A stretch of 64,000 nucleotides of DNA from Acinetobacter lwoffii (GCF_019048525.1 NZ_CP077369.1:1488001-1552000), one strand, 5' to 3'. Numbered from the stretch's first letter, positions 50,068 to 59,832 are shown. Notes: generated by a model from the sequence alone, not told the origin. Numbers and translations: made by a program.

Positions 50068-50087
50068 GAAAAAATCTGGAGATGAAT

Positions 50088-52094
50088 ATGAAATCAAAAT
50101 CTTTAAAATTAAGTACCTTATGTTTAATGATGATGGGGGGATATCAAGGTTTAGCGGCAGATACCCAAGTACAGCTGCTGCCATTGTTCAAGGCTGCAGA
50201 AATTCCGTCTTTATGTGATGCCAGTCTGGCTTCCATGCAAAAAGATATCCAGATATTTGAAAATAAGAAAATTAAAAATAAAGCCAAGGCCGGGCCTTAT
50301 CTGGCTGAATGGGATGAATTGCATGCCAAAGCCCGTGATTTCGGTGCTGCAGTAGGATTGTACAGTAATGTCGATCCGGATCCTGCATTGCGTCAGGCAG
50401 CCGATGACTGTGAACTTAAAATCAGCAAATACCAGACCACTCTGTATCAGAATCCGAAACTGTATGCCCAGTTCAAGAAACTGAAAGCCAGTGATCCGAT
50501 TGATCAGAAATTTTTAGAAGATATTCTGGAGCAGTTTGAGAACACCGGGGTACAACTCAGTGCAGAAAAACAGAAACGACTGAAAGAAATTATTGAAGAA
50601 AGTACCAAACTGGGGCAGGACTTTTCCAAAAATGTGCGGGATAACCCTGAAAAAGTTGAATTTACTCCAGCTGAAATGAAAGGCCTGCCAGAAAGTTACA
50701 TCGCAAATTTAAAGAAAAATGAAAAGGGCAATTATCTGCTCGGCTTTGATTATCCGGAATACCAGCCTTTTATGGAGCTGGCAGAAAGTGATGAAGCACG
50801 CAAACGTTACCAGACCGCTTACACGCGTCGCGGGACCGAACAAAATCTGCAATTCATGAAAAAAGCCATTGATCTGCGTTATGAAATGGCACAACTTTTT
50901 GACAAGGAAAGCTATGCCCATTCTGCGCTTGAATTCCGCATGGCCAAAACTCCGGAAGCAGTGAACGGTTTTCTGGATGAGGTTTATGCCAAAGTTGCAC
51001 CTCTAGAAAAGCAGGATGTAGAACAATTACGCCAGTTCAAGGCTGAAACTTTAAAAGTTCCAGTAGAGAAAGCAGAAATTACACGCTGGAATCAGGGTTA
51101 CTGGAGTGAAAAACTGCGTCAGGCCAAATACAAGGTAGACCAGGAAAAATTGCGGGATTATTTCCCGACAGAAGCATCGCAAAAATGGTTATTCGCTATT
51201 TCTTCGGAACTCTATGGCATTGAGTTCAAGCCGGTGAAAGTCAAGGCCTGGCATGATGAAGTGGAATATTATGCGGTACATGACAAGGCTACGGGCGAAT
51301 TCCTGGGTGGATTATATGTCGATAAATACCCGCGTGAAGGCAAATATGGGCATGCAGCTGTCTGGGGAGCTTATGGTGGCAGTACCCTGAATCAGCGTCG
51401 TCCGGTATCGGTACTGGTGACCAATTTTAACCGTAAGGGCTTGAACAGCAACGAACTGGAAACCTTTGTGCATGAAATGGGGCATGCCTTGCACGGGATT
51501 CTATCGAAAACCCGTTATACGGAACAGTCTGGTACCTCGGTAGAGCGTGACTTTGTAGAAGCGCCGTCACAGATGTATGAAGAGTGGGCACGCCGTCTGG
51601 AAACCTTGTCAAAAGTAGCAGATTACTGTGAGCCGGCATGTCCTCGGGTGGATGCTGCCATGACCGAGCGCTTAAAGAATGTGAAGAATTACGGCCGAGG
51701 CCTGCATTATGCCCGTCAGGCTTTATATGCCCAATATGATATGGCCCTGCATGGTAAAGATGCAAAAAACATTGAGCCTTTAAAACTCTGGCAGGATATG
51801 GAAGGTAAAACCGCCTTGGGTTATGTCAACGGTCAGCAGTTCCCGGGACAGTTCGGACATCTGATGGGCGGCTATCAGGCAGGTTACTACAGCTATATGT
51901 GGTCTGAGGTCATTGCCCTGGATATGCTTTCATCCTTTGGTGATCAGCTGATGGACAAGAAAGTCGGTGCGCATTATCGTAATACGGTCCTGGCGCAAGG
52001 CGGACAAAAGCATGGCGAGCAAATGGTGAAAGACTTCTTGGGTCGTGATCCAGACAGCAAAGCTTTCTTTAATGAAATCTCTGGAAAAAATTAA
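50088..52094 (+). CDS. M3-family oligopeptidase, exported
   Basis: A zinc metallopeptidase of 668 residues (thimet oligopeptidase/Dcp family). The active site is FVHEMGHALHG (HExxH, residues 462-466), followed by SQMYEEWARRLETLS with the downstream Glu ligand. A signal peptide covers residues 1-25 (LSTLCLMMMGGYQGLAA), so unlike OpdA it probably acts in the periplasm. GGAG is six bases before ATG 50088; an ATG at 50082 touches the ribosome binding site. Its place inside the peptide operon implies that it trims peptides before or during uptake. Confidence 0.88.
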   Translation: MKSKSLKLSTLCLMMMGGYQGLAADTQVQLLPLFKAAEIPSLCDASLASMQKDIQIFENKKIKNKAKAGPYLAEWDELHAKARDFGAAVGLYSNVDPDPALRQAADDCELKISKYQTTLYQNPKLYAQFKKLKASDPIDQKFLEDILEQFENTGVQLSAEKQKRLKEIIEESTKLGQDFSKNVRDNPEKVEFTPAEMKGLPESYIANLKKNEKGNYLLGFDYPEYQPFMELAESDEARKRYQTAYTRRGTEQNLQFMKKAIDLRYEMAQLFDKESYAHSALEFRMAKTPEAVNGFLDEVYAKVAPLEKQDVEQLRQFKAETLKVPVEKAEITRWNQGYWSEKLRQAKYKVDQEKLRDYFPTEASQKWLFAISSELYGIEFKPVKVKAWHDEVEYYAVHDKATGEFLGGLYVDKYPREGKYGHAAVWGAYGGSTLNQRRPVSVLVTNFNRKGLNSNELETFVHEMGHALHGILSKTRYTEQSGTSVERDFVEAPSQMYEEWARRLETLSKVADYCEPACPRVDAAMTERLKNVKNYGRGLHYARQALYAQYDMALHGKDAKNIEPLKLWQDMEGKTALGYVNGQQFPGQFGHLMGGYQAGYYSYMWSEVIALDMLSSFGDQLMDKKVGAHYRNTVLAQGGQKHGEQMVKDFLGRDPDSKAFFNEISGKN

Positions 52095-52106
52095 GGAAGG
52101 CAAGCG

Positions 52107-53045
52107 ATGCTGGCATATATTATTCGACGGCTTTGGCAAATGATCCCGACCATGCTCGGGGTGATTTTGCTGATTTTCCTGCTGTTTAACTGGGTAGGTG
52201 GAGACCCTGCCTATATTCTGGCCGGTAAAATGGCCAATGCGGAACAGATTGAGAACATCCGTCAGCAACTGGGTGTGGATCAACCGTATTACGTACAACT
52301 CTGGATCTTTATCAAGCAGATTTTAACCTTTGATTATGGGGTGAGCTGGAGTACCGGGGAGTCAGTGGCACAGATTATCACCACCCGTTTGGGACCCTCA
52401 CTGACCATTCTGATTCCCCTGACCATTCTGCAAACCATTATTTCTATCATTCTGGCTTTGGGTGTGGCTTCGGTTCGTGGTTCTTTGACAGATCGCATGA
52501 TCATGATGCTGTGTACGATCGGTATGTCGATCAGTATTCTGGTATATATCATCGTGTTCCAGTATTTCCTGGCTTATGAACTGAGCTGGTTCCCGGTACA
52601 GGGCTGGAGTGATAATTTCGCTGATAATCTTTTCAAATATGCCTTGTTACCTGTGCTGATTATGTTGGTGGTCAGTATTGCACCAACACTACGCCTGTAT
52701 CGTAGTTTTGTACTGGATGAAGTCAATCAGGACTATGTGCGTACTGCGCGTGCCAAAGGCCTGGGTGAAAACCGTATCATGGGCGTGCATGTCCTGCGCA
52801 ATGCCTCCATTCCGATTATTACCGATGTCATGGCAGGACTTCCGGCACTGCTGATCGGTGCTTTCCTGATTGAGCGTTTTTTTGGTATTCCGGGAATTGG
52901 CCGTGAAGTCATTATTGCAGTAGAACGTTCCGATTTTCCGGTGATTAAAGCGATTACGGTCTATGTCGCTGCTGCGACCATGATATTCAACCTGATTGCC
53001 GATCTGATCTATAAATGGGTCGATCCGCGTGTACAGTTGAAGTAG
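52107..53045 (+). CDS. Peptide ABC transporter permease, OppB/DppB type
   Basis: A 312-residue membrane protein with six helices of the OppB/DppB type. The N-terminal helix MLAYIIRRLWQMIPTMLGVI is standard, and the cytoplasmic EAA loop contains TARAKGLGENRIMGVHVLRNA. It starts 12 bases after the M3 peptidase stop with AAGGAAGG upstream. It pairs with the next permease. Confidence 0.9.
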   Translation: MLAYIIRRLWQMIPTMLGVILLIFLLFNWVGGDPAYILAGKMANAEQIENIRQQLGVDQPYYVQLWIFIKQILTFDYGVSWSTGESVAQIITTRLGPSLTILIPLTILQTIISIILALGVASVRGSLTDRMIMMLCTIGMSISILVYIIVFQYFLAYELSWFPVQGWSDNFADNLFKYALLPVLIMLVVSIAPTLRLYRSFVLDEVNQDYVRTARAKGLGENRIMGVHVLRNASIPIITDVMAGLPALLIGAFLIERFFGIPGIGREVIIAVERSDFPVIKAITVYVAAATMIFNLIADLIYKWVDPRVQLK

Positions 53046-53052
53046 GTGAATT

Positions 53053-54204
53053 ATGCTGAGTGCGATATTTAAAAAAGAACAAGCGGCTGAAGCAGCACCT
53101 GAATCGGCTTCAACAGGATTATGGCAACTGGCCATGCGCCGTTTGAAACGTGACCGGATTGCCATGTTTTCTCTGTATGTGGTGCTGTTTTATCTGCTGC
53201 TGCTGGTACTGTCAATGAGCGGCCTAATTGCCAAAGACTGGAATAAAGAAGTGGCGGTCAGCTATGCACCGCCGAGTTTTATCAGTGCAGCGCCAGTTCC
53301 GGCTGTATCTGATACAGAGCAGGGTGCAGAATCTGTACCTCTACCAGTCAATCCAGTTGATCCTTTAAAAGATGTCATTGCTGAATTGAATGCTGAAATT
53401 GCTGCTGAGCAGGGTGCTGGTGCAGGCATCGATTATTATGGAGTGGTCGATCCGCTGGCAGAAGACATGAAGGCCATTAATCAGGAGCTCGGCGGCCAGC
53501 TGATGGATGAAAGTGGGGAACTCAAGCAAAGTCTGGTCTTCGGCGCCGATAAATGGGGACAGGATGTTTTACAGAAAACCATCAAGGGGGCTGAAACCTC
53601 GATTCTGGTTGGACTGATTGCAGCCTTTGTCGCTGTACTGATTGGAACTGCACTGGGTGCAATAGCAGGTTACTTTGGTGGCTGGGTCGATGATCTTCTC
53701 AACTGGTTTTATAATATCTTTACTTCGATTCCCTATCTGTTGCTGGTTTTGGCGATTGCCGCAGTGTTACAACAAAAAGGTATTTTATCAATCATCCTGA
53801 TTTTAGGTCTGACTGGCTGGACCGGGGTCTTCCGTTTGGTTCGTGCCGAATACATGAAACATACGGCACGTGAATATGTGCTGGCTGCCAAGGCGATTGG
53901 CGTGAGCAATATGCGTCGTATGTTTGTCCATATTTTTCCCAATGTCAGCCATATTGCCCTAGTACAGATGTCTATTTTGGTGGTGGCATTTATCAAGTCT
54001 GAAGTCATTTTGAGCTTTCTTGGTTTCGGTGTGCCTATCGGGGTAGTGTCATGGGGCAGTATGCTAAATGAAGCGCAAAGCGAGCTGATTTTGGGTAAAT
54101 GGTGGCAACTGGCGGCAGCCTCAATCGCCATGGCGGTATTGGTGACTGCTTTCTCGATGTTTACCGATGCACTCCGTGATGCATTAGATCCAAAACTGAA
54201 ATAG
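53053..54204 (+). CDS. Peptide ABC transporter permease, OppC/DppC type, with extra periplasmic segment
   Basis: A 383-residue permease, longer than the usual 280-300. After helix 1 (about residues 37-57) comes a loop of about 105 residues before the conserved FGADKWGQDVL at 163-173, where about 40 is usual. The extra segment is rich in Ala, Glu, Pro and Asp. The EAA loop is AREYVLAAKAIGVSNMRRMF. The start is eight bases after the first permease. No such insertion is needed for the fold, so it may contact the binding proteins or the peptidase. Confidence 0.88.
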   Translation: MLSAIFKKEQAAEAAPESASTGLWQLAMRRLKRDRIAMFSLYVVLFYLLLLVLSMSGLIAKDWNKEVAVSYAPPSFISAAPVPAVSDTEQGAESVPLPVNPVDPLKDVIAELNAEIAAEQGAGAGIDYYGVVDPLAEDMKAINQELGGQLMDESGELKQSLVFGADKWGQDVLQKTIKGAETSILVGLIAAFVAVLIGTALGAIAGYFGGWVDDLLNWFYNIFTSIPYLLLVLAIAAVLQQKGILSIILILGLTGWTGVFRLVRAEYMKHTAREYVLAAKAIGVSNMRRMFVHIFPNVSHIALVQMSILVVAFIKSEVILSFLGFGVPIGVVSWGSMLNEAQSELILGKWWQLAAASIAMAVLVTAFSMFTDALRDALDPKLK

Positions 54205-54214
54205 GAGCGCAACG

Positions 54215-55951
54215 ATGTCTGAAATCAATCCAAGCACAGCACCTGCGTTACTTCGCGTAGAAAATCTGCGAGTCAGTTTTAAAGGTGAAAATAAAGAATA
54301 TATTGAGACCGTAAAAGGGGTTTCTTTCGAGATTCCGGCTAATACCACGGTTGCACTGGTAGGTGAATCGGGGAGTGGCAAGTCGGTTACTTCCCTCGCC
54401 ACTATGGGCCTGCTTCCGGCAGAAAGCGCACGTATTTCAGAAGATAGCCAGATCATCTTTGAAGGGAAAAACCTGCTCAAGCTTAAAACCCGTGAAATGC
54501 GCCAGATGTGCGGCAAAGACATTGCCATGATTTTTCAGGAGCCGATGTCTTCGCTAAATCCGGTATTTACGGTAGGCATGCAGATTGCAGAAATCCTGCA
54601 ACTACATTTGGGCATGAATAAAAAACAGGCACGTCAACGTACTCTGGAACTGCTCAAAGAAGTGGGTATCCCTACGCCAGAAACTAAAATCGATGCCTAT
54701 CCGGGGCAGCTTTCCGGTGGACAGCAACAACGGGTCATGATTGCCATGGCCATTGCCTGTGAACCTAAACTGTTGATTGCAGATGAACCGACCACAGCTC
54801 TGGATGTGACTATTCAAAAGCAGATTCTGGACTTGCTGGAATCGCTGCGGCAACGTCGCCAGATGTCGATGCTGTTTATTACCCATGATCTGGCATTGGT
54901 TGGTGAAATTGCTGATCAGGTGATTGTAATGCGTCATGGGGAAATCCGTGAACAGGGTCCGGTTCGGGAGGTGCTGGACCGGCCTCAAGACATGTATACC
55001 AAAGCCTTGTTACACTGCCGTCCACAATTGTCGCAACGTCCGTTACGTTTGCCGATGATCAGCGATTTTATGAAACAGGATGGCTCAACCTGGCTAGAAG
55101 ATATCCGTCTGAATACTCAGCTTCCGCAACGTTCACGTGGGCTAAAGGGTGGAGAGGAAATTATTCTGGATGTACGGGATCTGAAGAAATCTTTTTATAG
55201 TCGTAAAGGACTGTTTGGCAAAGATGAATTTCAGGCAGTAAAAGGAGTTTCTTTCCAGCTGGCCAAAGGAAAAACCTTGGGGCTGGTCGGGGAGTCCGGT
55301 TCGGGTAAAACCACCATCGGTTTATTACTGATGCGTCTGCAACAGGCTACAGGTGGTAAGGCACTGTTTCAGGGGCGGGATATTTTGGACATGTCGGAAA
55401 AGGAATTTACCCAGTATCAACGTAAAATCCAGATCATTTTTCAGAATCCCTATGCTTCGCTGAATCCACGTTTTACTGTTGGACAAATCCTGATGGAACC
55501 GATGCAGATTCATAAAATTGGTCAGGATGATGCAGAGCGCAAACAAATGGCCTTGGATCTGTTGGAGCGGGTCAGCTTGCCTGCACAGGCTTTTTATCGT
55601 TACCCGCATGAGTTTTCAGGTGGTCAGCGTCAGCGAATTGCGATTGCACGTTGCCTGACCTTAAAACCCGAGATTTTGATCTGCGATGAATCGGTCTCGG
55701 CACTGGATGTCTCAGTACAGGCGCAGGTGCTGAATTTACTGCAAGATTTGCAGGATGAATTCGGACTCAGCTATATCTTTATTTCACATGATTTGTCGGT
55801 AGTGAAATATATTTCAGATCAGATCATGGTGCTGAATCATGGTGAATTGGTGGAAATCGCCAATTCAGATGAATTGTATCAATCTCCACAGCATGAATAT
55901 ACCAAGCGTTTAATCGGTGCTATCCCGCAAGGGATTCCACAAAGTGCCTGA
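54215..55951 (+). CDS. Peptide ABC transporter ATPase, fused DppD-DppF type
   Basis: A 578-residue protein with two ABC domains in one chain, as in GsiA or YejF. Domain 1 has Walker A GESGSGKS at residues 50-57, signature LSGGQQQRV and Walker B LLIADEPTTALD. Domain 2 starts at about residue 310, with GESGSGKTT, FSGGQRQRIAIARCL and LICDESVSALD. Both sites look intact. A terminator at 55964-55994 ends the operon. Confidence 0.92.
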   Translation: MSEINPSTAPALLRVENLRVSFKGENKEYIETVKGVSFEIPANTTVALVGESGSGKSVTSLATMGLLPAESARISEDSQIIFEGKNLLKLKTREMRQMCGKDIAMIFQEPMSSLNPVFTVGMQIAEILQLHLGMNKKQARQRTLELLKEVGIPTPETKIDAYPGQLSGGQQQRVMIAMAIACEPKLLIADEPTTALDVTIQKQILDLLESLRQRRQMSMLFITHDLALVGEIADQVIVMRHGEIREQGPVREVLDRPQDMYTKALLHCRPQLSQRPLRLPMISDFMKQDGSTWLEDIRLNTQLPQRSRGLKGGEEIILDVRDLKKSFYSRKGLFGKDEFQAVKGVSFQLAKGKTLGLVGESGSGKTTIGLLLMRLQQATGGKALFQGRDILDMSEKEFTQYQRKIQIIFQNPYASLNPRFTVGQILMEPMQIHKIGQDDAERKQMALDLLERVSLPAQAFYRYPHEFSGGQRQRIAIARCLTLKPEILICDESVSALDVSVQAQVLNLLQDLQDEFGLSYIFISHDLSVVKYISDQIMVLNHGELVEIANSDELYQSPQHEYTKRLIGAIPQGIPQSA

Positions 55952-55963
55952 TGCATAAGGCAT

Positions 55964-55994
55964 AAAAAAGTCAGGCAATGTGCCTGACTTTTTT
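55964..55994. terminator. Terminator between the peptide operon and rluB
   Basis: AAAAAAGTCAGGCA pairs with TGCCTGACTTTTTT around ATG. T runs on both strands let it serve the convergent rluB too. Confidence 0.92.
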
Positions 55995-56005
55995 ATTTAT
56001 CTTAA

Positions 56006-57058
56006 TTAAAACTTTTTAAAGCCTTTGTTGACGCCATATGGACGGCGCGGCGCATTTTCATCACGCTCTTCACGGCGGCCGAAACCTTGATCAGGACGGT
56101 TTTCACGACGTACAAACTGAGTGCCATTCTGGTTTTCAGCTCTGTCACGACGACCATAAGCATTGTCATCACGACGCTCACGGCCAGTATTATTTTGTGG
56201 TTGCTCATCACTGTCACGACGTTGCTGACGCAAGAAACCGCCACGGCGCGCAGCCATCGGTTTGTCTTGCATACGCTCGTTACGGCGTTTCGCCATACCA
56301 AACAAGCCTGTACCTTGACGTGGCTTCAATTCCACAGCTTTGGTCAGGTTGTCGATATCGTTTTTATCCAGTTCAATCCAGCGACCGGTACGCAGTTCGC
56401 GTGGCAAAATCACAGTACCATAACGGGTACGCAGTAGACGGCTGACTTTCAGGCCTTGTGATTCAAAGATACGACGTACTTCACGGTTACGACCTTCTTT
56501 CACCACGACCTGGAACCAACGGTTGATCCCGTCACCGCCCAGTTCAGAGAAAGATTCGAATTTTGCCGGACCATCGTCTAGCACCACGCCTTTAAGCATG
56601 TTGTTACGAATTTGTGGCGTTACTTCACCCATGACACGAACTGCATATTCACGTTCGATTTCATTCGATGGGTGCATCAAGCGATTCGCAAGTTCACCAT
56701 CATTTGTGAACAAGAGTAGACCGGTGGAGTTAATATCCAGACGACCGACCATCACCCAGCGATCGCCCGGAATAGCAGGCAGCTGTTCAAACACGGTCGG
56801 ACGGTTTTCAGGATCGCTACGTGAGCAGATCTCGCCTTCAGGCTTGTAATAGATAATGACACGACGACGGATTTCGTCTTCAATCTGGAAGGCAACTTTA
56901 CGACCATCGATGCGAAGCTCATCACCTGGTTCGATTCGTTCACCCACTTGGGCAATTTGCCCGTTGACACTTACACGACCCGCGGCAATGACTTCTTCCA
57001 TATAACGGCGAGAACCCAAACCAACGCGTGCAAGCACCTTTTGTAACTTTTCACTCAT
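56006..57058 (-). CDS. rluB: 23S rRNA pseudouridine(2605) synthase RluB
   Basis: A 350-residue enzyme of the RsuA family that isomerises a uridine in 23S rRNA. An S4 domain is at the N-terminus (KVLARVGLGSRRYMEEVI) and the catalytic Asp108 lies in GRLDINSTGLLL. The last 95 residues are a disordered Arg/Asn/Asp/Gly-rich tail (RRDRAEN, RREERDENAPRR) typical of RluB in this group. It is the third gene of the scpA-scpB-rluB set. Confidence 0.9.
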   Translation of the reverse strand: MSEKLQKVLARVGLGSRRYMEEVIAAGRVSVNGQIAQVGERIEPGDELRIDGRKVAFQIEDEIRRRVIIYYKPEGEICSRSDPENRPTVFEQLPAIPGDRWVMVGRLDINSTGLLLFTNDGELANRLMHPSNEIEREYAVRVMGEVTPQIRNNMLKGVVLDDGPAKFESFSELGGDGINRWFQVVVKEGRNREVRRIFESQGLKVSRLLRTRYGTVILPRELRTGRWIELDKNDIDNLTKAVELKPRQGTGLFGMAKRRNERMQDKPMAARRGGFLRQQRRDSDEQPQNNTGRERRDDNAYGRRDRAENQNGTQFVRRENRPDQGFGRREERDENAPRRPYGVNKGFKKF

Positions 57059-57099
57059 GACAGCATAACCTTAGAAATAATTATCAACAGTTCACCTAT

Positions 57100-57690
57100 T
57101 TATGACTTCGGTGCATTCGCATCGAGGGCCATAAAAGCTTCCTTGGCATCCTGCAGGGGAGGCAATTGGCCCAAACTATTCAGGCCAAACGCATTTAAAA
57201 ATTGTGGCGTTGTCATTAACAACGCAGGTCTTCCAGGGAGTTCACGAAATCCAGACTCTTTAATCCAGTTCCAGTCAAACAGCGTACGCAAGTTTTGACT
57301 GTTATTCGTGACACCACGAATTTGTTCAATATCCGCTCGGGTCACTGGCTGGTGATAAGCAATCACCGCAAGCGTCTCTAGTAATGAAGGCGACAAGCGA
57401 GCCGGTCGCTCAGGCCAGGTCTGTGCAATAATATTACGATATTTTGCACGCACTTGAAAACGATAACCTTGTGCTGTTTCAATCAGTTCGATTGAACGGC
57501 CATGCATCAGCATGGAAAGTTGTTGTAAATACTGACGTAATTCCTGCTTGCTATAGCGATCTTGAAAAGCTTCTTTCAGACGAGCCAATGAAACCGCAGA
57601 GTCGCTGGCAAAAATAATGGCTTCAAGCTGCATTAATACTTCATGCAGATTATCTTCTGCAGATAACAGCGTATTTTGATCGAGTGTCAT
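57100..57690 (-). CDS. scpB: SMC-ScpB segregation and condensation protein
   Basis: A 196-residue winged-helix dimer that joins ScpA and SMC in the condensin complex. Recognisable parts are QLEAIIFASDSAVSLARL and PSLLETLAVIAYHQPVTRADIEQIRG. Its start overlaps the end of scpA by four bases (57687-57690), so they are translationally coupled. rluB follows 41 bp downstream. Confidence 0.93.
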   Translation of the reverse strand: MTLDQNTLLSAEDNLHEVLMQLEAIIFASDSAVSLARLKEAFQDRYSKQELRQYLQQLSMLMHGRSIELIETAQGYRFQVRAKYRNIIAQTWPERPARLSPSLLETLAVIAYHQPVTRADIEQIRGVTNNSQNLRTLFDWNWIKESGFRELPGRPALLMTTPQFLNAFGLNSLGQLPPLQDAKEAFMALDANAPKS

Positions 57691-58481
57691 TGACTGGCTC
57701 CTTGAATTGCGAGCGGGGCTTCAATACCTGTAGCAATAATCTGAATTTTTTGTTGTCGGGTCAGTTCCAGCACCGCCATAAAGGTTACCACCATACCCAT
57801 ACGGCCTTGGCTCGGTTTTAACAAGTCCTTAAAGCTGAGTATTGCGCCAGTTTCAATACAACTTTCAATATAGGCAATACGTTCTTCCAGCAGTACCGGT
57901 TCCTGTTGCACCTGATGAATCACCGGTTCAGGACGGTTAAATATACAAAGCAAGGCATCACGCAATAAATCGCTTGAATAGCCTTCATTCGGCTGCTGGA
58001 TTTCGCCCAAACTGACGTTGGTGGTGAAAGTGTCACGTTCCAGAATCGGCATCTGGCCCAGACGTTCTGCTGCCTGTTTAATTCTTAAATAATTTTCTAA
58101 ACGGTCAATCAGTTCTTGTTTTGGATCCTGTTCAATCGCAGCCAGGCTTTTCGGTTTTGGTAATAGCAAACGCGATTTGAGATCTGCCAGTAAGGCTGCC
58201 ATCACCATATAATCGGCCGTCAGCTCGATGTTCAGGGATTTCATCGCGTCCATATAAGACAAATACTGTGCTGCAATCGGCGCGATATCGACCTGTAACA
58301 GGTCAAAACCGTTTTTTTGAATCAGGTAAATTAAAAAGTCGAGTGGGCCTTCAAAATGTTCTAATAAGATTTCAAATGCCGCTGGAGGAATGTACAGATC
58401 CTCTGGAATTGTATCCTGCCATTCATCCAGAACCCGAATGTGTGGAGCAGATTCCATAGTGTTATGGATAATTTGAGTCAT
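57687..58481 (-). CDS. scpA: Segregation and condensation protein ScpA
   Basis: A 264-residue kleisin that closes the SMC ring. The N-terminal part FEGPLDFLIYLIQKNGFDLLQVDIAPIAAQYL is diagnostic, and a helical middle and a C-terminal winged helix (TFMAVLELTRQQKIQIIATG) follow. The smc gene lies far away at 31877-35329, so the complex is encoded at two loci here. Confidence 0.94.
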   Translation of the reverse strand: MTQIIHNTMESAPHIRVLDEWQDTIPEDLYIPPAAFEILLEHFEGPLDFLIYLIQKNGFDLLQVDIAPIAAQYLSYMDAMKSLNIELTADYMVMAALLADLKSRLLLPKPKSLAAIEQDPKQELIDRLENYLRIKQAAERLGQMPILERDTFTTNVSLGEIQQPNEGYSSDLLRDALLCIFNRPEPVIHQVQQEPVLLEERIAYIESCIETGAILSFKDLLKPSQGRMGMVVTFMAVLELTRQQKIQIIATGIEAPLAIQGASQ

Positions 58482-58986
58482 TACAATTATAGGCCACGCG
58501 AATTTTCAAAGGCATGCAAAGGCTTGATTTTCGGTATCTGATCGAAAGAAAAGCACAGGATTAAGCGTTGTCATTGTACTGGAAAAGTAACTTTAAATAA
58601 ATTAAATAAGCCGTCAAAGCCATAAAAACTTAAAAAAATAATGGAATTTATCTACGATTTAAAAATAGCAACGAGAAAAATGACAAAACATAGCTGGAAA
58701 TGCTACGGTGATTTTTAGGTTAAATTGGTTCTCAGAATTAAGCGTATCTGGTAGATGATGTCAGTTGATTCACTTAAAAAACTCGTTCAATACAGTGATT
58801 CTCATCAAAAGAGGAAAATAAGCTAGCTGGCAGATATTGAATGATTTTTAAACGGATTTCCCATTAAAAAACATAAAATTAATAAGTATTAATAAAATAT
58901 TTCCCTATAATTTTTGGTCAAAAATACCGTTATACTCTCGAAAAATAGTCAAGAATCACAAAAATCAATAAAAAGGTGAAGAAAGC
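58482..58986. other. AT-rich spacer upstream of the hypothetical gene
   Basis: About 505 bases with no convincing ORF, tRNA or hairpin. It should hold the scpA promoter (left) and that of the next gene (right; candidate -10 motifs TATAAT near 58908 and TTATAC near 58930, neither with a good -35). Confidence 0.35.
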
Positions 58987-59466
58987 ATGCCACTTATTCT
59001 GGTTGTTATTGGGATGATCGCATTTGGGGGATTTTGGGCTTATCCCAAATATCAGATTATGCAGCTGGAGGATGAAGCGCGTACGGGGCTGAAATCAGGC
59101 GGATTTTCAGCGTTTGCGGAACAGGCCCGACCTGTCATGCAGGCTATGAAAATGGATTTTAGTGTACTGGACCAATATCCTAATATCCGTTTTTACATGC
59201 GGCATATGGCCTATGAGGGCGACCAGCTGGATGAGCGGATTAAACTGGATATGCAAGCCATGTCTTGTGAGTCGATCAATTCCTTTAAAGTCATGGAACC
59301 CAAGGCACGCACAGCGATGCTGAATGTACTGGAAGAAGATCAGATTATTTTTCATGTGTATCTGAAAAATAAACTGGGTGAAGAGCTCATGCATCATGAG
59401 CAGAAGCTATCGCAATGTCCAAATTTCATTGCGGTTCGTCATTATGAGCGTAGCTCAGATTCCTAG
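58987..59466 (+). CDS. Small membrane-anchored protein of unknown function
   Basis: A 159-residue protein with an N-terminal membrane helix (LILVVIGMIAFGGFWAY) and an otherwise hydrophilic, helical body facing the periplasm if oriented as an anchor. Two Cys (CES and QCPNF) may form a disulfide. AAAGGTGAAGAAAGC precedes ATG 58987, a good ribosome binding site. No family was recognised. It has its own long upstream spacer and no operon partner. Confidence 0.7.
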   Translation: MPLILVVIGMIAFGGFWAYPKYQIMQLEDEARTGLKSGGFSAFAEQARPVMQAMKMDFSVLDQYPNIRFYMRHMAYEGDQLDERIKLDMQAMSCESINSFKVMEPKARTAMLNVLEEDQIIFHVYLKNKLGEELMHHEQKLSQCPNFIAVRHYERSSDS

Positions 59467-59547
59467 ACTATTTTTGGCAAACACTACATACCTGGCGAAT
59501 TGAAAAGAATAGAACTGCAACATCTCACCATATGCTGTTTTAGATTT

Positions 59548-59832
59548 TCATGGAGAGGAATGGCTGTATTCCTTGGTCGCAAACTCAATGATACGTTGGC
59601 AAGTCTCTGCCAGGCATACGTTCTGGTTGGAGTAGATCTGCAACAACTGTCTCACTAGAGCCAACGTCAGGAAAAATTGGTACTCAGTATGATTAATATT
59701 TACAGTGGGATAGGGAGAAGGATGTGCTTCGACCATGACTGCCTTGGATTGCAGTGTCCAAGGCAGTTCTGCATAGATTAGATCCTGTACAGAAAATTCA
59801 TGCTGATTCAGCAGGAGATAAAATAAATCCAT
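59548..59832 (-). CDS. Hypothetical protein, 94 residues
   Basis: A small soluble protein with N-terminus MDLFYLLLNQHEFSVQDLIY and a C-terminal helix LVRQLLQIYSNQNV. No motif or family was recognised. AAGGAG lies seven bases upstream of the ATG at 59832, which supports that it is real. It sits 46 bp after the YciO-family gene on the same strand, so they may share a transcript. Confidence 0.65.
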   Translation of the reverse strand: MDLFYLLLNQHEFSVQDLIYAELPWTLQSKAVMVEAHPSPYPTVNINHTEYQFFLTLALVRQLLQIYSNQNVCLAETCQRIIEFATKEYSHSSP

